The position numbers and the translations under genes are program-made. A stretch of DNA of 53,328 nucleotides, taken from contig WIXG01000462.1 in NCBI GenBank assembly GCA_009869945.1, positions 1-53,328 on the forward strand. Direction: 5' to 3'. Source of the DNA: Mesaphorura yosii (lineage: Eukaryota; Arthropoda; Collembola; Poduromorpha; Tullbergiidae). The notes under the pieces are model-generated. The model made no database searches. It had not been told where the DNA came from and saw only the letters and a list, made by a program, of their open reading frames with translations. This document shows positions 33,181 to 44,715 of the stretch, in pieces (position 1 is the stretch's first letter; the number at the start of each line of letters is the position of its first letter).

Positions 33181-35067
33181 TTACCTCGACAAAAGAAACC
33201 ACACTTCTGATCTGATAACATTTCGAACTTCGGGCGAGTTTTGTGCTCCCTCCGTCCGAACTTTTCTTGTCGGGCGTCTTTCCAGGATCCCGCAGACGCA
33301 CTCGACCAGAAAAACCCAAAATGATACAACCAGCATCCACCCGCAAATCGGGAAGATGCGCATGACTTCAAAATCCATCGAAATCGGAGGTGGCTCGTGT
33401 CCCTTGTCTCTGATGCTCATTTTGCTTCGGAGCACTGTCGCTGTGTCGTCAATATGATTCCAGAAGTTGTGCAACCCATTCTGCAGCATGCGTTGAGAGA
33501 GAGACGCCATTTCGTAGGCCAGTTCGCCACTGAATTTCATCCAATGCAACCGATCTTCCTCGAACGGCTCGGGCACGTGATGGCAAATCGCTGAAGGGTT
33601 GTACAGCCCGATGTTGCCCACCGTCGAGACAGGATTTCGTCCAGAAATAATCACCGCTGTTGGATTCGACGGACTGAAGCGTGCATCAATGAATTCCTCG
33701 GTGCTGTTGTAGGGTTGAAAGCCATCGTACAGCAGTGCCTTCGTCGCATCATCCTTGTGCATGGCAGACACCAGGGAGCGGATGCTCACAGGACTTTTTA
33801 GTGCCTTGATTTTGAATCCTGCCTCCAGCAACTCTCGTACCGTGCCGTAAATCAGCGGCGGGTCCGGAACGAGAGCGATGCTTCGAATGTGATTCTGGTA
33901 GTATGCCATGATGATGCAGCCGGCCAGAAGCGTCGCGACGTGCAGGCCCGTCCGAATATAGCCTTCGCCGCCGCCCCGCCCCAGATTGAATGTGTTAGTG
34001 AAGAGGTCGGGATAGAATTTCAGCTCGGCGTTGGTCATTTGCAGGTGCCAAACGACGACTGCCATGACGCACGCGGCCAGCGCGAGGACCCAGTAGCCCG
34101 AAGCGAATGTTTGTAGCCATTTGAAGTCGTTCCTTACCCGCCGCCGGTTGAAGTCGCAGTACATCAGTAAAATGTTGCTCTCTTGTACCAGCAGGTACCT
34201 CTCGGCCCGAAACGTCGAAAGTTCGAATGCGACAAAATTCATCTCTCCAACGACGTATGCCTTAGCAGAGAGAGGAAATTTGTTTGAGACGAGCACGGAG
34301 CCGTTCATCCTTTCGATGAGGAACTGCGTGAATTTTAGCTTTGCTAGACATGCCGTTCTTACATTGACCGACGGACGGCGATCTTCCGCTTCAGCTGGGC
34401 ACCTGCCATGCAGTTGCTCCTTCGTAAATCCAGGCTGGACCACGTGCACAGGTTCTCCATGGAATATTTTACCGTGCTCTTTGTACAGGCCCTTGACCAA
34501 AGCACCATTGAGTGGTTCCTCGCCAAGCCAATAAAACATGCGTTTGACCGTGCAATACCACATCCTTTGAGGGGGCTCCGGCTCCTGAATTATTATCACG
34601 TAATACTGGATGTTGTACCCCATGAAATCGAAATCCATAGAATATGATGGTGCGTTTTCTAAGTGATACACCCAGACGAAGATGAGGAACATCAGCTGAG
34701 GGTCGCGGACGGATGGTAAGACGGCTTTGTCCGAAAGCAGCCGGTTGCGATTGTCTGTTCTGATGGCCAGGTGGACGTTGCAGAATCTCGACTCCCAGTC
34801 GGGCAGCACGCTCTCGGACTCCGAAAGCATTGGGCGGCTGATGTTGCGCACCGTCCAAATCTGGCCGTACTGATTGGAATTCAGGATGCTCTCGGACATT
34901 TCAGTGTCGTAGAAATGAGTTAGGTGAAATGCGCAGTGGGAGAGGGACTGCAGGTTCAGATTGACAGCCATACATAATTGAATGCAAGCTACGCAGGACA
35001 AAATTATCAGTTTCTGCACAAATGAGGCCATAATTCCAGAAAATCCTGAGCAGGTTGGCAACTGCAA
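33181..35067 (-). CDS. Ionotropic-receptor-like (variant iGluR) chemoreceptor, intronless
   Basis: A single exon of 628 codons. The second ATG (35031) is the likelier start, because MASFVQKLIILSCVACIQLC is a signal peptide. It has the ionotropic receptor layout: an extracellular N-terminal part, a first membrane segment (about 325-341, YWVLALAACVMAVVVW), a pore-region second segment (about 373-395, LHVATLLAGCIIMAYYQNHI), an S2 lobe with FKIKALKSPVSIR and CHHVPEPFEEDRL, and a third segment (about 570-592, FPICGWMLVVSFWVFLVECV). Standard glutamate-binding residues are not recognisable, as in other divergent IRs. An AG|GTAAAT donor overlaps the stop codon, so a tiny extra exon could follow. These receptors are ligand-gated cation channels of chemosensory neurons. 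Family placement rests on architecture rather than strong local identity. Confidence 0.65.
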   Translation of the reverse strand: MQLPTCSGFSGIMASFVQKLIILSCVACIQLCMAVNLNLQSLSHCAFHLTHFYDTEMSESILNSNQYGQIWTVRNISRPMLSESESVLPDWESRFCNVHLAIRTDNRNRLLSDKAVLPSVRDPQLMFLIFVWVYHLENAPSYSMDFDFMGYNIQYYVIIIQEPEPPQRMWYCTVKRMFYWLGEEPLNGALVKGLYKEHGKIFHGEPVHVVQPGFTKEQLHGRCPAEAEDRRPSVNVRTACLAKLKFTQFLIERMNGSVLVSNKFPLSAKAYVVGEMNFVAFELSTFRAERYLLVQESNILLMYCDFNRRRVRNDFKWLQTFASGYWVLALAACVMAVVVWHLQMTNAELKFYPDLFTNTFNLGRGGGEGYIRTGLHVATLLAGCIIMAYYQNHIRSIALVPDPPLIYGTVRELLEAGFKIKALKSPVSIRSLVSAMHKDDATKALLYDGFQPYNSTEEFIDARFSPSNPTAVIISGRNPVSTVGNIGLYNPSAICHHVPEPFEEDRLHWMKFSGELAYEMASLSQRMLQNGLHNFWNHIDDTATVLRSKMSIRDKGHEPPPISMDFEVMRIFPICGWMLVVSFWVFLVECVCGILERRPTRKVRTEGAQNSPEVRNVIRSEVWFLLSR

Positions 35068-38000
35068 TTGCAGTTTGGATGGTATTGCAAACGGAATTCA
35101 AAACGAAATGAGAATTCGAATTTCGAATTCAGCCTTGGCATTCAAAACGGTCATGTTTAATTTTCTCATGGGAATCATTCGTGCGTGCGCCATCAGGCGT
35201 AATTAAGTGCAGTCTTTTCGCTCACTCACTTTCACCTTATAATAATTCATGGCTTAGCAATTCCCTTGATGGGCAGTTCGGAGAATTCGTCCATCACGCT
35301 ACGGCGGACACCAACCGGGTTTAGAAAACTTGAAAGCAGTCCCGAACTGGCGGAATTTTGACCGTGAATTTTAAATGCAAAGCAAACGTTGCAAGGGCGC
35401 GCTTGCTACGGCGTGACGCCCCCAAAGCTACTCCTTTCCAGTTCATCACGCATTATTTAATTCAACACAAATAAAACATTGCCTAAAAAAATTGCCAGAA
35501 ATGTCGTAATCAAGCAAAGCAGCGATTACCGAAAGCCAACCACAAAAGAGCCCCAAATCTCTGTTCTCTGCCTCGGCTTATTAAAAAGTCACATGTGGCG
35601 TATTACAAAAAGTCGGTCTCAGCAGAAAATATATTTGAATTAGTATAGTGGCTGAAGTATTTTTTATTAATAAATAAATTCAATTGCCCTTCGCGCGTGA
35701 AAGCAAAAGCAATAGCAAATGCGCAGATGTCAGGCACTTTTGCACTACACTGTCCGAGAAATTGTAGAATGTGTATTAAAAATGACAAGTGGACCGACCC
35801 AAAGCAAAGATCAATTTCATTCTAAGTTGACAAATCAGTGCAATACGCGCACGCAAACAACTTGATTGCAGGGCCCAAGGGGCTCTTTTGAGGTTTTCAT
35901 TCGTGTTAGAGAGGCGCAGAATACAACAAGAAAAGAAAAACGCCCGGATAAAAAATCTGTACCGTGCCGTGCAATGATCAAAGAATTTTTTCATTGCACA
36001 TGACTCACTTCCACATACGTAAAAAAGTGCAGGGGATAAAAACGGGTGCTAATAATAAAAAGTAGCCAAAAACGCCACGGTACTTTTTATTGCATATGAG
36101 TTTCATTTTCATTCAAGAAAGATTATTACAGAGAATGATTCCAGGCCAAGCCAGGAAAAAGGGTGGTGGTGATTTGAACTCATTTTATTTATTTTATTGC
36201 ATCCGATTTTCACAAATGATATTAATTTTAAAGTTTAATATTGCGTTTTATTGGCAAAAGCCCATAAATAAATTTCGAGCCAGAACAGGCTGGTGTCATT
36301 TTAAAGGATTATGCGATTATGGGGCTCGGATACTGGAATCTCGCGTCCAGGAAGTCCCGGACTCTGGCTCATCTGCTGGACAACTTATTCATTCAATTCG
36401 CGTCACATAGCCCAGTCTGTTAATTACTTTTTGGAATTACGAGAGACAAAGAAACATCTCATCGATGTCCTGCTGGACTGGAGAATTGACACTAATGAAT
36501 GACAAATTTAAATGAATTCACTGCACACTGCCTTTGTCTCGTATTTAATCATGCAAACTGCTGATGGTGCAAATGAAAACTCAATAGCACAGGAATTATT
36601 GCGCTTGGACGCTGTGTCTCGTTTCTCATTTCTGGTCATTTACATTCCGTTTGACAGCAGCAGTTCATTATTTCTGGCCGCGGCGACTGGACGGACGTGG
36701 GAAGCGAAAGCTCAGCTCAATTGAGCGTGATGGGCTTTGCTCAAGTAATTGCATTGCATTATTACATTGAGTAGACAATCTTGGAAAAGGATTACAGAAG
36801 TGCCTGCAGATATTTTCGATTGCAATGGACAAAGTGGACAAAGGCAATGGCGATAACAAAATAAGCACATGTAATAAAATGGCTTCATTAAATTCAGTGG
36901 ACACTAGACGAGACGGAGATCAAAGTGAATTGCAATGTGATTGTGAAATGAAATGAGGTTGCCTTTGATAATAATCCTTTAATTCCAACGTGCAATACAT
37001 GGATGTCCACTTTTCATCCTCTCAACTTGCAACATCGACAAAATTACGACACTTCATTTTGAGTTGGTCCGTCGCGAATGGAAACATTGAAATCTCGTCG
37101 GCCGAACTTGTTACATTCACGCATTGTACTTTGTGCATTTGTTTTTGTACGAGTTTTACGGTTTCCCTTCGGCTAAACAGATTCAAAGGGTTGGAAGTTG
37201 AATTGCATCTCTTCATGTGAATTAAAAATTCATAATCTATTCTTCTGCTTATAATGAAGGGCATTAATAAGCTTAGGCTCGTCGCTCCCTTGCCCATTGA
37301 CTTTGTGTGATTTGCGTTGAAGATTATTAACAGGCTGTCTGAAACGCAATGGTTCAGAACGGTTGAGATTTTGTGATTCCGTACTCGGACGCGAGCCATT
37401 AACATAATTACCAAGTCGATAAACGATACAAAAAGTGGATAAATGTTTGTGTTTTGTTGGTGAAAATTCAAATGCAAAGTCAGCTGAATGGAAAACCGGT
37501 TTTGCAATCGGTAAAGTGCACTTTTCGGCCGGTGGGAAAAATTTACGCTCAATTCTGGAGATTTTTCTCCTGGTTAATGGCTTCATTTCTGTCAAGTGAC
37601 GGCGCTAAATGGTTTTGTTTCAGATAAAAATTCCTGCATCAAGTTGCGTTTTGCCGTCAAGCACCGACGCTAATGACCTTTTGAATTTTTCACCTCAGAA
37701 AAGCGAATTGTATGCTTGAGATTTGTTAATGACCGTCCACTAAGATTTTCTATGGCTCGCAGCAATTAATTCATATTTTCATAAAACTAGGGCTATTAAC
37801 GAACGAACGGGATCAAATTACTGGAGATTGGAGCTTTTATAGCCAATTTTTCGAGAAAAAAAATATCCTTCTGGTCATTTAGAAACTTGAAGTAAAACAG
37901 AATGACGATTTTTATGCTTCTTGCAAATGATTAATAGTAAAGTCTACAAAAATGTGCATTGCTCACTGACTCACTGCTTTTGAGCGTTTTTAAGATTATA

Positions 38001-41000
38001 AACAAACTCAAGCGCTGCGCTGTCGTGTCGCTGTCAATGTCAATCCGCATTATTACTTTCACTTATTACGTCGAGTACAAAATACGAAACCGATTCGATG
38101 AGGATGAAAAATGACGATTGTCTCTCTCAAGAAGGTCGCACTTTCAAAATCTCGTGTCGTGTAGCTCGTACGGATTTTTAGTTTTCGCTCGCCTGCAAGC
38201 GTGCGCACGAAATTCAGGAAAAATTCAATTTCGGAATTGAATTCTCGTTCTTTCCTCTCTTACTCATCTCCAGGCCGATGCGCTGATCTGCTTTGAGTGC
38301 GAAATTGGCGCGAACAAAAGAATTGTGTTCAATAAAATCCGGGCAGGTTTTATGATCTTGTATTTATTTTTCCCAACCGCAAGCAATCCGCAAAGGTATT
38401 TCATAAATCTCGCAATAAAATCTGTCCCACGGAAGGAAAAAAGTAATAAAATTCTTGCGCTGAGCTGCGGTGCGGCTGCGGTTTGCTTATTAAATTCCGA
38501 CGCTATGATCTCCTTTCTTTCGATATTCGGCTCGGTGTGAGGTACGAAATGATTTTCACACGGTTTCAATCAGCAGAGACGCCTGAGACTCGACATTGCA
38601 CACGGAACAATTTAATTCGCTGCGGTGGGTCGACCAAAAGCATCCAAAGCTAAAAGCAATAACTCCAATTACCCTTGAATTAATTGTTCGAGTGTTTTAT
38701 AGCCAGCCATAATTCGTAATTCGTCAATTCGCCCGTCTCCCGTCGGGTCGTCAAAGTATTTCTTTGTTTTCCAATTTTAAGATGTCCAAATGTCAACCGG
38801 TGCGGTGGGACAAATTTCGGTCTAGTTCAAGTGGCCACTCAATATGTTCCCTTCAGGACAGCAATCATAAGTCAATGCGAGCGTAAATAAAAAATTGTCC
38901 CAATGCACGAGTGGTCTCTAAATTATGTCCCAGATGTGCAGCGATTAGTTTTTGTGGTTTGTGCACGAAACGAAACGAACTACTACAAACAAGTGGCACT
39001 TGACTGACTTGGCATGAGGAAAAAACCGTCTAAAAACGAAAAGCAATCATAACTTTGTGATGAATTCGTTTAGTTTTTACGCGAATGACTTTGATATGAC
39101 TGAGCACGCATTTTTCTGAAATTGGTAAAAAAGCACCGTCGATAATCCTCGGAATTAATTCCCGTACCCTTTGTAATTACGCACTGACCATGGACGATGA
39201 CGACGCAGCTTGGTAACGTAATTGAATTGAGATCACGTTTCATCATCGGATTATCAGCGGCGCATCGAAAAAATTGATCTTCTGCTTCTGCTTTCTCCGT
39301 ATAATTTTTTGTGGCCGCGGCAGAGACGCGTCGACATGGCTTGACGACTTTTGTTGTGTCTCGTTTCTGTTCTTGTTTTCGCGTTTCACATTCCAAGCAA
39401 GAGCAGAAGCACTTTTGCTTTGTGATCTCATCAATCTTTCCTTTCCATCTTTCGCAGATGCGATGATGAACAACATTTCTGAGTCGAGTGTCACGTTCAC
39501 GCGTGAGCGTCGCTGTTGTTCATCTTTTCATCTGAAACAAGCAAGGAGACGCATTCCGCGCTTGTTCTCGCTCGAGTTTATTAATCTTTTGTAGCCTCGC
39601 GTTTCTATGCGTTCGTTCGTGTTCATCAGAGTGTGAAAATGAAAATGCGAATGTGACGGCGGCGCGGTGACCTGTCGAGTGGCTTTCATTGTCGTTCTCA
39701 TTCTCGTTTTCATCTTTGGCTTGGCTCGGCTTCTGCGTCTGTGCTTTCTCGACTTTCTCCTGGACCGTGTCATTAATCATCCACTTAGACACGGTAACAA
39801 AAGACGGAATGCGGGATTATGAATTGTGAGTCTTTAAAATTTGGTGGCATGGCGTAGAAAGTGACAAGAAATCTCATGTGAAATGAATTTGTGTTTCAAT
39901 TCCTTCGTATTCGGGTTTTTCGTGTCTCCTTTCATATTTCACGCTCAATGAGCGCGCACTGAACAGCATTTTCATTCTAAAATGGGGCAAAATGAGACCA
40001 TCTCAGAGCACAATACAACAATAAATTGGATTATTCAATCTGAGCTCCCCTTCAACCCTGATGAATGTGCAAATGCACGTAAACGTGAAATTCTAAAGTG
40101 AAATCCACAAGAAAGATGAGAGCGGATTCGATTTCACAGCTTCATAATAATAAATCAGTCCAAAATCCATGTGCAAGTGCATGAATACATGAATGAATGC
40201 ATGAATACGCATTACGAATTGAGAAACTGAATCTCGTGCGGCTATGCAGTAAGAGATAATAAATTGTAAGGAAGCCTCGAGCTGTCAAAGTCAAGAATAC
40301 TGCAATACAGTAATTTATACGTGGCGCGGCGGAAGAAAGTTACCGCTCGGCCCGATTTTCCACATCTCCATCCAACAAAAAATGTCTCAGAGATTTCTTA
40401 ATTACTGCCGGCGACAAATTTCTCCAGTCGAAAGTCACAATTAGCGACTGCATTTTTTCACGCATTGACTCTGCCCGCTTTGCCTCACTGCAGAGTAGAA
40501 CATGAAAATTCAATTTGCACTTTTACTATGTGAAAACTTGAAAAGACGAGTCGAGAGTCGAGCCGCGGTCGCAACGTGAATTTTTCATCTCATAATTAAT
40601 GCAGCGAAGAAAAAGTCCGTGACGCGTCCGCTTTACCGTTCTTGATGAATTATTAAATTATTCTTAAAGGCAATGCAACTAATGTCTGATTCGCTGGGTG
40701 ACTAATTACGGTTCTTGCTAATTAAGTTCCCGTGAAATACCTGCGAGCAGTTTCCTAGAATATTTTACAACTCAGTATTCAATTTAATTCCCTCTCGGCT
40801 TTCGCCAGCTATTCTTGCAATTTGAGGCAAGCGACTGGGCATGAGAAACAGGGCGCCAATGATCCAAACGAAAATGGAAATAATCGAAAGTAACCCACGC
40901 GCCAAACAATTTGGAAACAACTAAAGTCCGATTAGTTTAATAAATAAATTGGAAGTGATCAAACGCACAGCACAGCACATGAATCTGAGCACCGTAATTA

Positions 41001-41157
41001 TTTCAAAACCATTTATTTCATGGGTATAAATACCAACATCTGTACTGGTAAACTTGGGCATGTTCACATTATAATTCGATAGGGAGACTTTAAGCTTTGC
41101 GCCTCCAATATGGACACGAGAATTAAGTACCAAAATTACATATGATAGCGAGTAAAA
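35068..41157. other. Long gene-free stretch
   Basis: No gene was recognised in 6 kb. The longest frame (37022-37552, minus) has no domain features. 36208-36253 matches 1718-1764, and a series of blocks between 39769 and about 40720 follows the same order as blocks at 2068-3365 (see findings). Confidence 0.45.
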
Positions 41158-41400
41158 TCACCAAAATTCGAAAACTGGGATCCAAACGAGAGACGAATCA
41201 CAGCAAAGAAGCTCCTCGAGTATTTCACCCGACGACATAGTACCCAAGATCGCGGCAACATTTCCTCTCTGAATGGCAAGAGAAACACGCTGGAGAAGAA
41301 ACACCGCAGCGCGCCTGTCCCCAGCCACCACAGACAATCGGTCACCAACTTCGCGCACAAACTGAAGGTCGACTGGATCCCAAACGCCCGCAGTTTCCAC
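41158..41400 (-). mobile_element. Retroelement-derived C-terminal coding scrap
   Basis: The frame reads ETAGVWDPVDLQFVREVGDR, then LSVVAGDRRAAVFLLQRVSL and AIQRGNVAAILGTM. The pattern (a GVW/GPI step, a LG.R(L/I)S..TGD.R segment, then FLFQR(I/V)S(L/V)AIQR.N) is one I recognise from the C-terminus of polyproteins of repetitive reverse-transcriptase elements in invertebrates. There is no reverse transcriptase domain, no start and no flanking element structure, so it is only a relic or an exapted exon. Confidence 0.45.
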
Positions 41401-41527
41401 CGCTATAGGCAGAAAGATGAAGCGTCATTTCAAAATGTCATGCAAAAAAAAATCTTAAGAAAATAAATAAGAAAAAGCTGTGGGTTGAGTTGAGACTGAG
41501 ACATCGGTATTCGTATTTGTATTTGTA

Positions 41528-42660
41528 CTATTTTCTAGGCAACTTGGCCAATTTCTGGAGCAGCGCGGCCTTGGTCTCGAAAGCCACGGGCACGACCGGC
41601 CCGGCGTGTTGATTTGCTAGTGCTGATTGCTGTTTAGAAACTTTAATTTGCCTTGGTTGACTGGCTGCTTTTTTGGCTTTGGCAACTTTTATCGGCGTCG
41701 GCTTCTGCGTATTGGCCACATGAATTTGATTTTGATTTGATTGCTTGACTGCTGGTTGTCTGGGAACTGCATTCGCATTCGTTGGTAGTGGGTGTGGTTT
41801 GGCGTTGATCGATTGTCTGCTAATAATTTCATTCACGTTGTGGGAAGCACGCTTCATGTGTCACCACAGATTGTCCTTCCTGCGGAATGCCTTTTCACAC
41901 CAGCTGCATTGGAATGGTCTTAAACCTGTAACACAATTCGCACTCGCAATTGCAGTAAATTCGAAAATTATGATTTAATTTTTCCTCCCGAAATTTTTTC
42001 ACGTGATTTCCTTACCAGTATGAATTAACATGTGTCTCCGCAAATCTTTGCGTGTAGCGAAAGCTCGAGCGCACTGGTCGTTGGTATTTGCATCACTGAC
42101 CTCAACTACAATTTCAGTTGAAACAGTCCAGCCCGGTTCAGGTTCAAGAACCTGAGCTGACTGATGTTCAATGGTCAGGTCGTAAAGTTGGCTCTGGACG
42201 GACAGGAGATCTAATTTGCTGAGATCGCAACAATTCCGATTCCGGCGATGGGCCTACTTCTCGAGTAACCCTCTCGATTGTTATGCCATTCTGGGCTCCT
42301 GGGATAGTCAACTCCAGGTGGCCCGCTGGTATTCGTGGAATGTCCTCAGCGTGGCCGCGTGGGAGTCGTGTAATGATCACATCGGGGCCCAGGTCTAAAA
42401 ATATATCCGAAATTAATTGATCGATTAATTTACTGAATAAATAAAGTGAGTTTATCACCGTCCGCTACTGTTCTTAAGTTCTTACCTCTCCTGACCTGCA
42501 TCAATTCTTCGATTTCATTCTTCATTGCCTCCACTTGGCGCTCCAGGATAAAGCATTTCTCGTCGAGGGCTCGGTACAGCAGTGGCTGACTCGCCATACA
42601 GGCGGAGATTTGGTGAGCCAGGCATCTGACTTCCTCCAGCAAAAGTTGCAAACCTGGAGG
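41528..42660 (-). pseudogene. Degenerate C2H2 zinc-finger gene with an in-frame TGA inside a finger
   Basis: Minus-strand exons are inferred. An exon ending at 42486 codes for a helical segment (LLLEEVRCLAHQISACMASQ, then LERQVEAMKNEIEELMQVRR). An exon from 42394 starts DLGPDVIITRLPRG. A finger exon ending at 42016 reads ARAFATRKDLRRHMLIHTG. After a 90-bp intron, a last exon at 41925-41528 reads LRPFQCSWCEKAFRRKDNLW, TGA, HMKRASH, then a long basic Lys/Gln tail ending LAKLPRK. Finger 1 keeps only the second Cys. A one-base frame discrepancy lies between the exon at 42394 and the finger frame. TGA (41861-41863) stands where an Arg or similar normally sits. Three independent lesions favour a pseudogene. 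However, the frame stays open for 109 codons after the TGA, so recent decay or stop-codon readthrough is possible. An upstream 5' exon (MAEPHNSFTITK, about 42937-42902) may belong to it. Confidence 0.5.
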
Positions 42661-43228
42661 AACTCCATTGCCTGTATCCCGAATCCGAATCCTACCACGG
42701 TCACTACCGCGTACTTGTGACTTTGTGAGCTGGCTTCGGCGACGGGGCCGGCGAGGTCACAGAGATTACCAAAATTGTGCTAGGTCGTTTTGTTGAGTGG
42801 CAAGATACTGGATGGCTCATGTTCCTTTGTAGGTACCACAAAAGGAAAAGGCAAGGTATGTTTAAAATTTAATTACGTTAAGATTTGGATTTCAGAACTA
42901 ACCTTGGTTATAGTGAAGGAGTTGTGAGGTTCAGCCATGGCTTGCTGGCTTATCGACACCTAAGCCAAAGCCTAAGCACCTGCCTGTACACCAGCACACT
43001 GCAGGCCCGAGATTAAATTAAGCTAAGGTCGACCACTACAGGCAGCTGCTGCGCAGCTGACTGCTAACTCCATACATTCAATGCATTGCGGCATTGTCCA
43101 GGATGAACGTAGAGATGCAAAGGAGCTGATGGTGAAAAGCAAGGACAAGAGGCCAGGCGAGAAGAAATCTCGAACCACACTGAATAAATACTTCTTTAAT
43201 CAATCTTTCGTTATTAATCCATTATCTG

Positions 43229-44320
43229 TTATCTCCTCAGCTTCTTCCCCGCCACCAGCAACTTTCCCAGGTGGTCCTCATCCGGCTGGAGCTCCGAATC
43301 TTGCGCCGACCTGCGCCAAAACTCTTCAGCGGTCTCCGCCGTGGCGAGTCTAGACATGTCCGCCACTTGGCAGTTATCCCAATACTTTCCACTCAGCCCC
43401 TCGACCTCCTCCGAGAGCGCCACATGCAGAGTGCACTGGGCTCCTTCCCACGGAGTGCGGAAGAAGGAACTCGCCAGCCCCAACATCACTTTCCAAAGCA
43501 GGAGCTTCTTCGCGTCGCGAAAGATTTCCGTCTGGACTACGCCCGGATGAACGGCGTTGGCGGTTATTTTGAGCCCCGTCTCTTTCAGAAGATGGTGGAG
43601 GTGGACGGTGAACAGCACATTGTACAGTTTGGTGAGTGGGTAAATCATCCTCGGCGCGTATCGCAGGGCGGAGTTCCGATTCAGAATATCGAACGACTGG
43701 GGCCACTTGTGGGCAGAGGAGGAGACGTTGACGATGCGGGCGGATGGGGCGCGGGCCATCAAATCTGTGGAGTGAACAGGGCCTATCTAAACGATTATCT
43801 TACATGCATTCTATTACACGTGGGACTCACCTATCAGCAAATTAGTCAGCAAGAATGGCCCCAAATGGTTCGTCGCGTAGTGGAGCTCCAGGCCCTCCTC
43901 ACTCAATCGCTTCTCCGTGAACGCCGCTCCGGCGTTGTTGACCAGCAAATTCAGTTGGGACTCTTCCTTGCGCAGCCGAGTACAAAAACGGCGCACGGAG
44001 CTCATCAGGCTCAAATCCAGTTCCCGAACGAGCACATTCTCGTTGCGGGTCTCGGTCCGAATCTGTTGAGCGATCTTCTCGGCGGCGACCACGTTGCGGG
44101 CGGCGATGATCACGCGTGCTCCTCGTTTCGCGAGGTTCTTGGCCGTCTCGAGCCCGATACCCGACGTGGCTCCGGTGACGACGGCGACGTAACCGCCATC
44201 GCCATTCAGTCGGCGTTTGGACGTGCAGTATCGGACGGAGTGTTTGAGGTAAGTTTTGATGCCGACGAGCAGGGCGAGGAACGTGGCCGGGAGGAGGATA
44301 AGAAATTGGAGGAGGTTCAT
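43229..44320 (-). CDS. Short-chain dehydrogenase, retinol dehydrogenase 11-14-like
   Basis: Exons 44320-43831 and 43764-43229, with a 66-bp intron in phase 1, give 341 residues. An N-terminal membrane anchor (LLQFLILLPATFLALLVGI) is followed by the Rossmann cofactor motif TGATSGIG (49-56), a basic residue pattern AARN typical of NADP use, NNAG (128-131), a catalytic Ser in VSSSAH (178-180) and the YPLTK catalytic pair (Tyr205, Lys209). NAVHPGVVQTEIFR is the RDH-type signature after the active site. The enzyme should oxidise or reduce retinoid or other lipid alcohols and aldehydes at the ER membrane; the substrate is not readable from sequence. It lies next to, and on the same strand as, the AdipoR-like gene. 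The first ATG in frame directly precedes the anchor, so the start is well supported. Confidence 0.9.
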
Positions 44321-44715
44321 TTCTGCTGTTCACTGCGTTTATGCTTTGCTTTGCCAACAGAGCTTGAATGAAGCTGGAAGTGAATAATTGCTGGCGATGA
44401 ACATGCTGGACCGCTTGCCTAGACCGAAGGTCAGCTGATTCGATTGCGATTGCGTAAGTACGAGCCAAGCCTGAAAACTCAGAAGAATGTCAATTGATTT
44501 GGCATTGGTGAGATAACTAAAGTTGGTGTTGGCAAAACAAATAGCAGAAAGACGAACAAGGAACAAGTTTTTCTGCAGTCAATTCATTCAAGTAAATACT
44601 AAAGTACAACTATACAACTTTTTTTATTTGCTACGTACAAAATGAGACTAGAAACTGTATAAATGTAGCAGGAACTCCTGAAATCTCTGACTTAGAGGCC
44701 TTTCAGCCTCAGCTC
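44321..44715. other. Spacer between the AdipoR-like and SDR genes
   Basis: The AdipoR-like gene (minus) ends at 44716 and the SDR starts at 44320, so this 395-bp spacer holds the 3' UTR of the first and the promoter of the second. A minus-strand AATAAA lies at 44623-44628, 88 nt past the AdipoR-like stop. Confidence 0.6.

Noticed and set aside
37022..37552. 176-codon minus-strand frame in a gene-free region
   Set aside because: No domain, coding-like pattern or splice partner, and an overlapping frame in the same strand is nearly as long; length alone is not enough.
43271..44371. 366-codon open frame on the plus strand
   Set aside because: It is antisense to the well-supported retinol-dehydrogenase-like gene, has no domain, and arises from the GC-rich codon pattern of the real gene.
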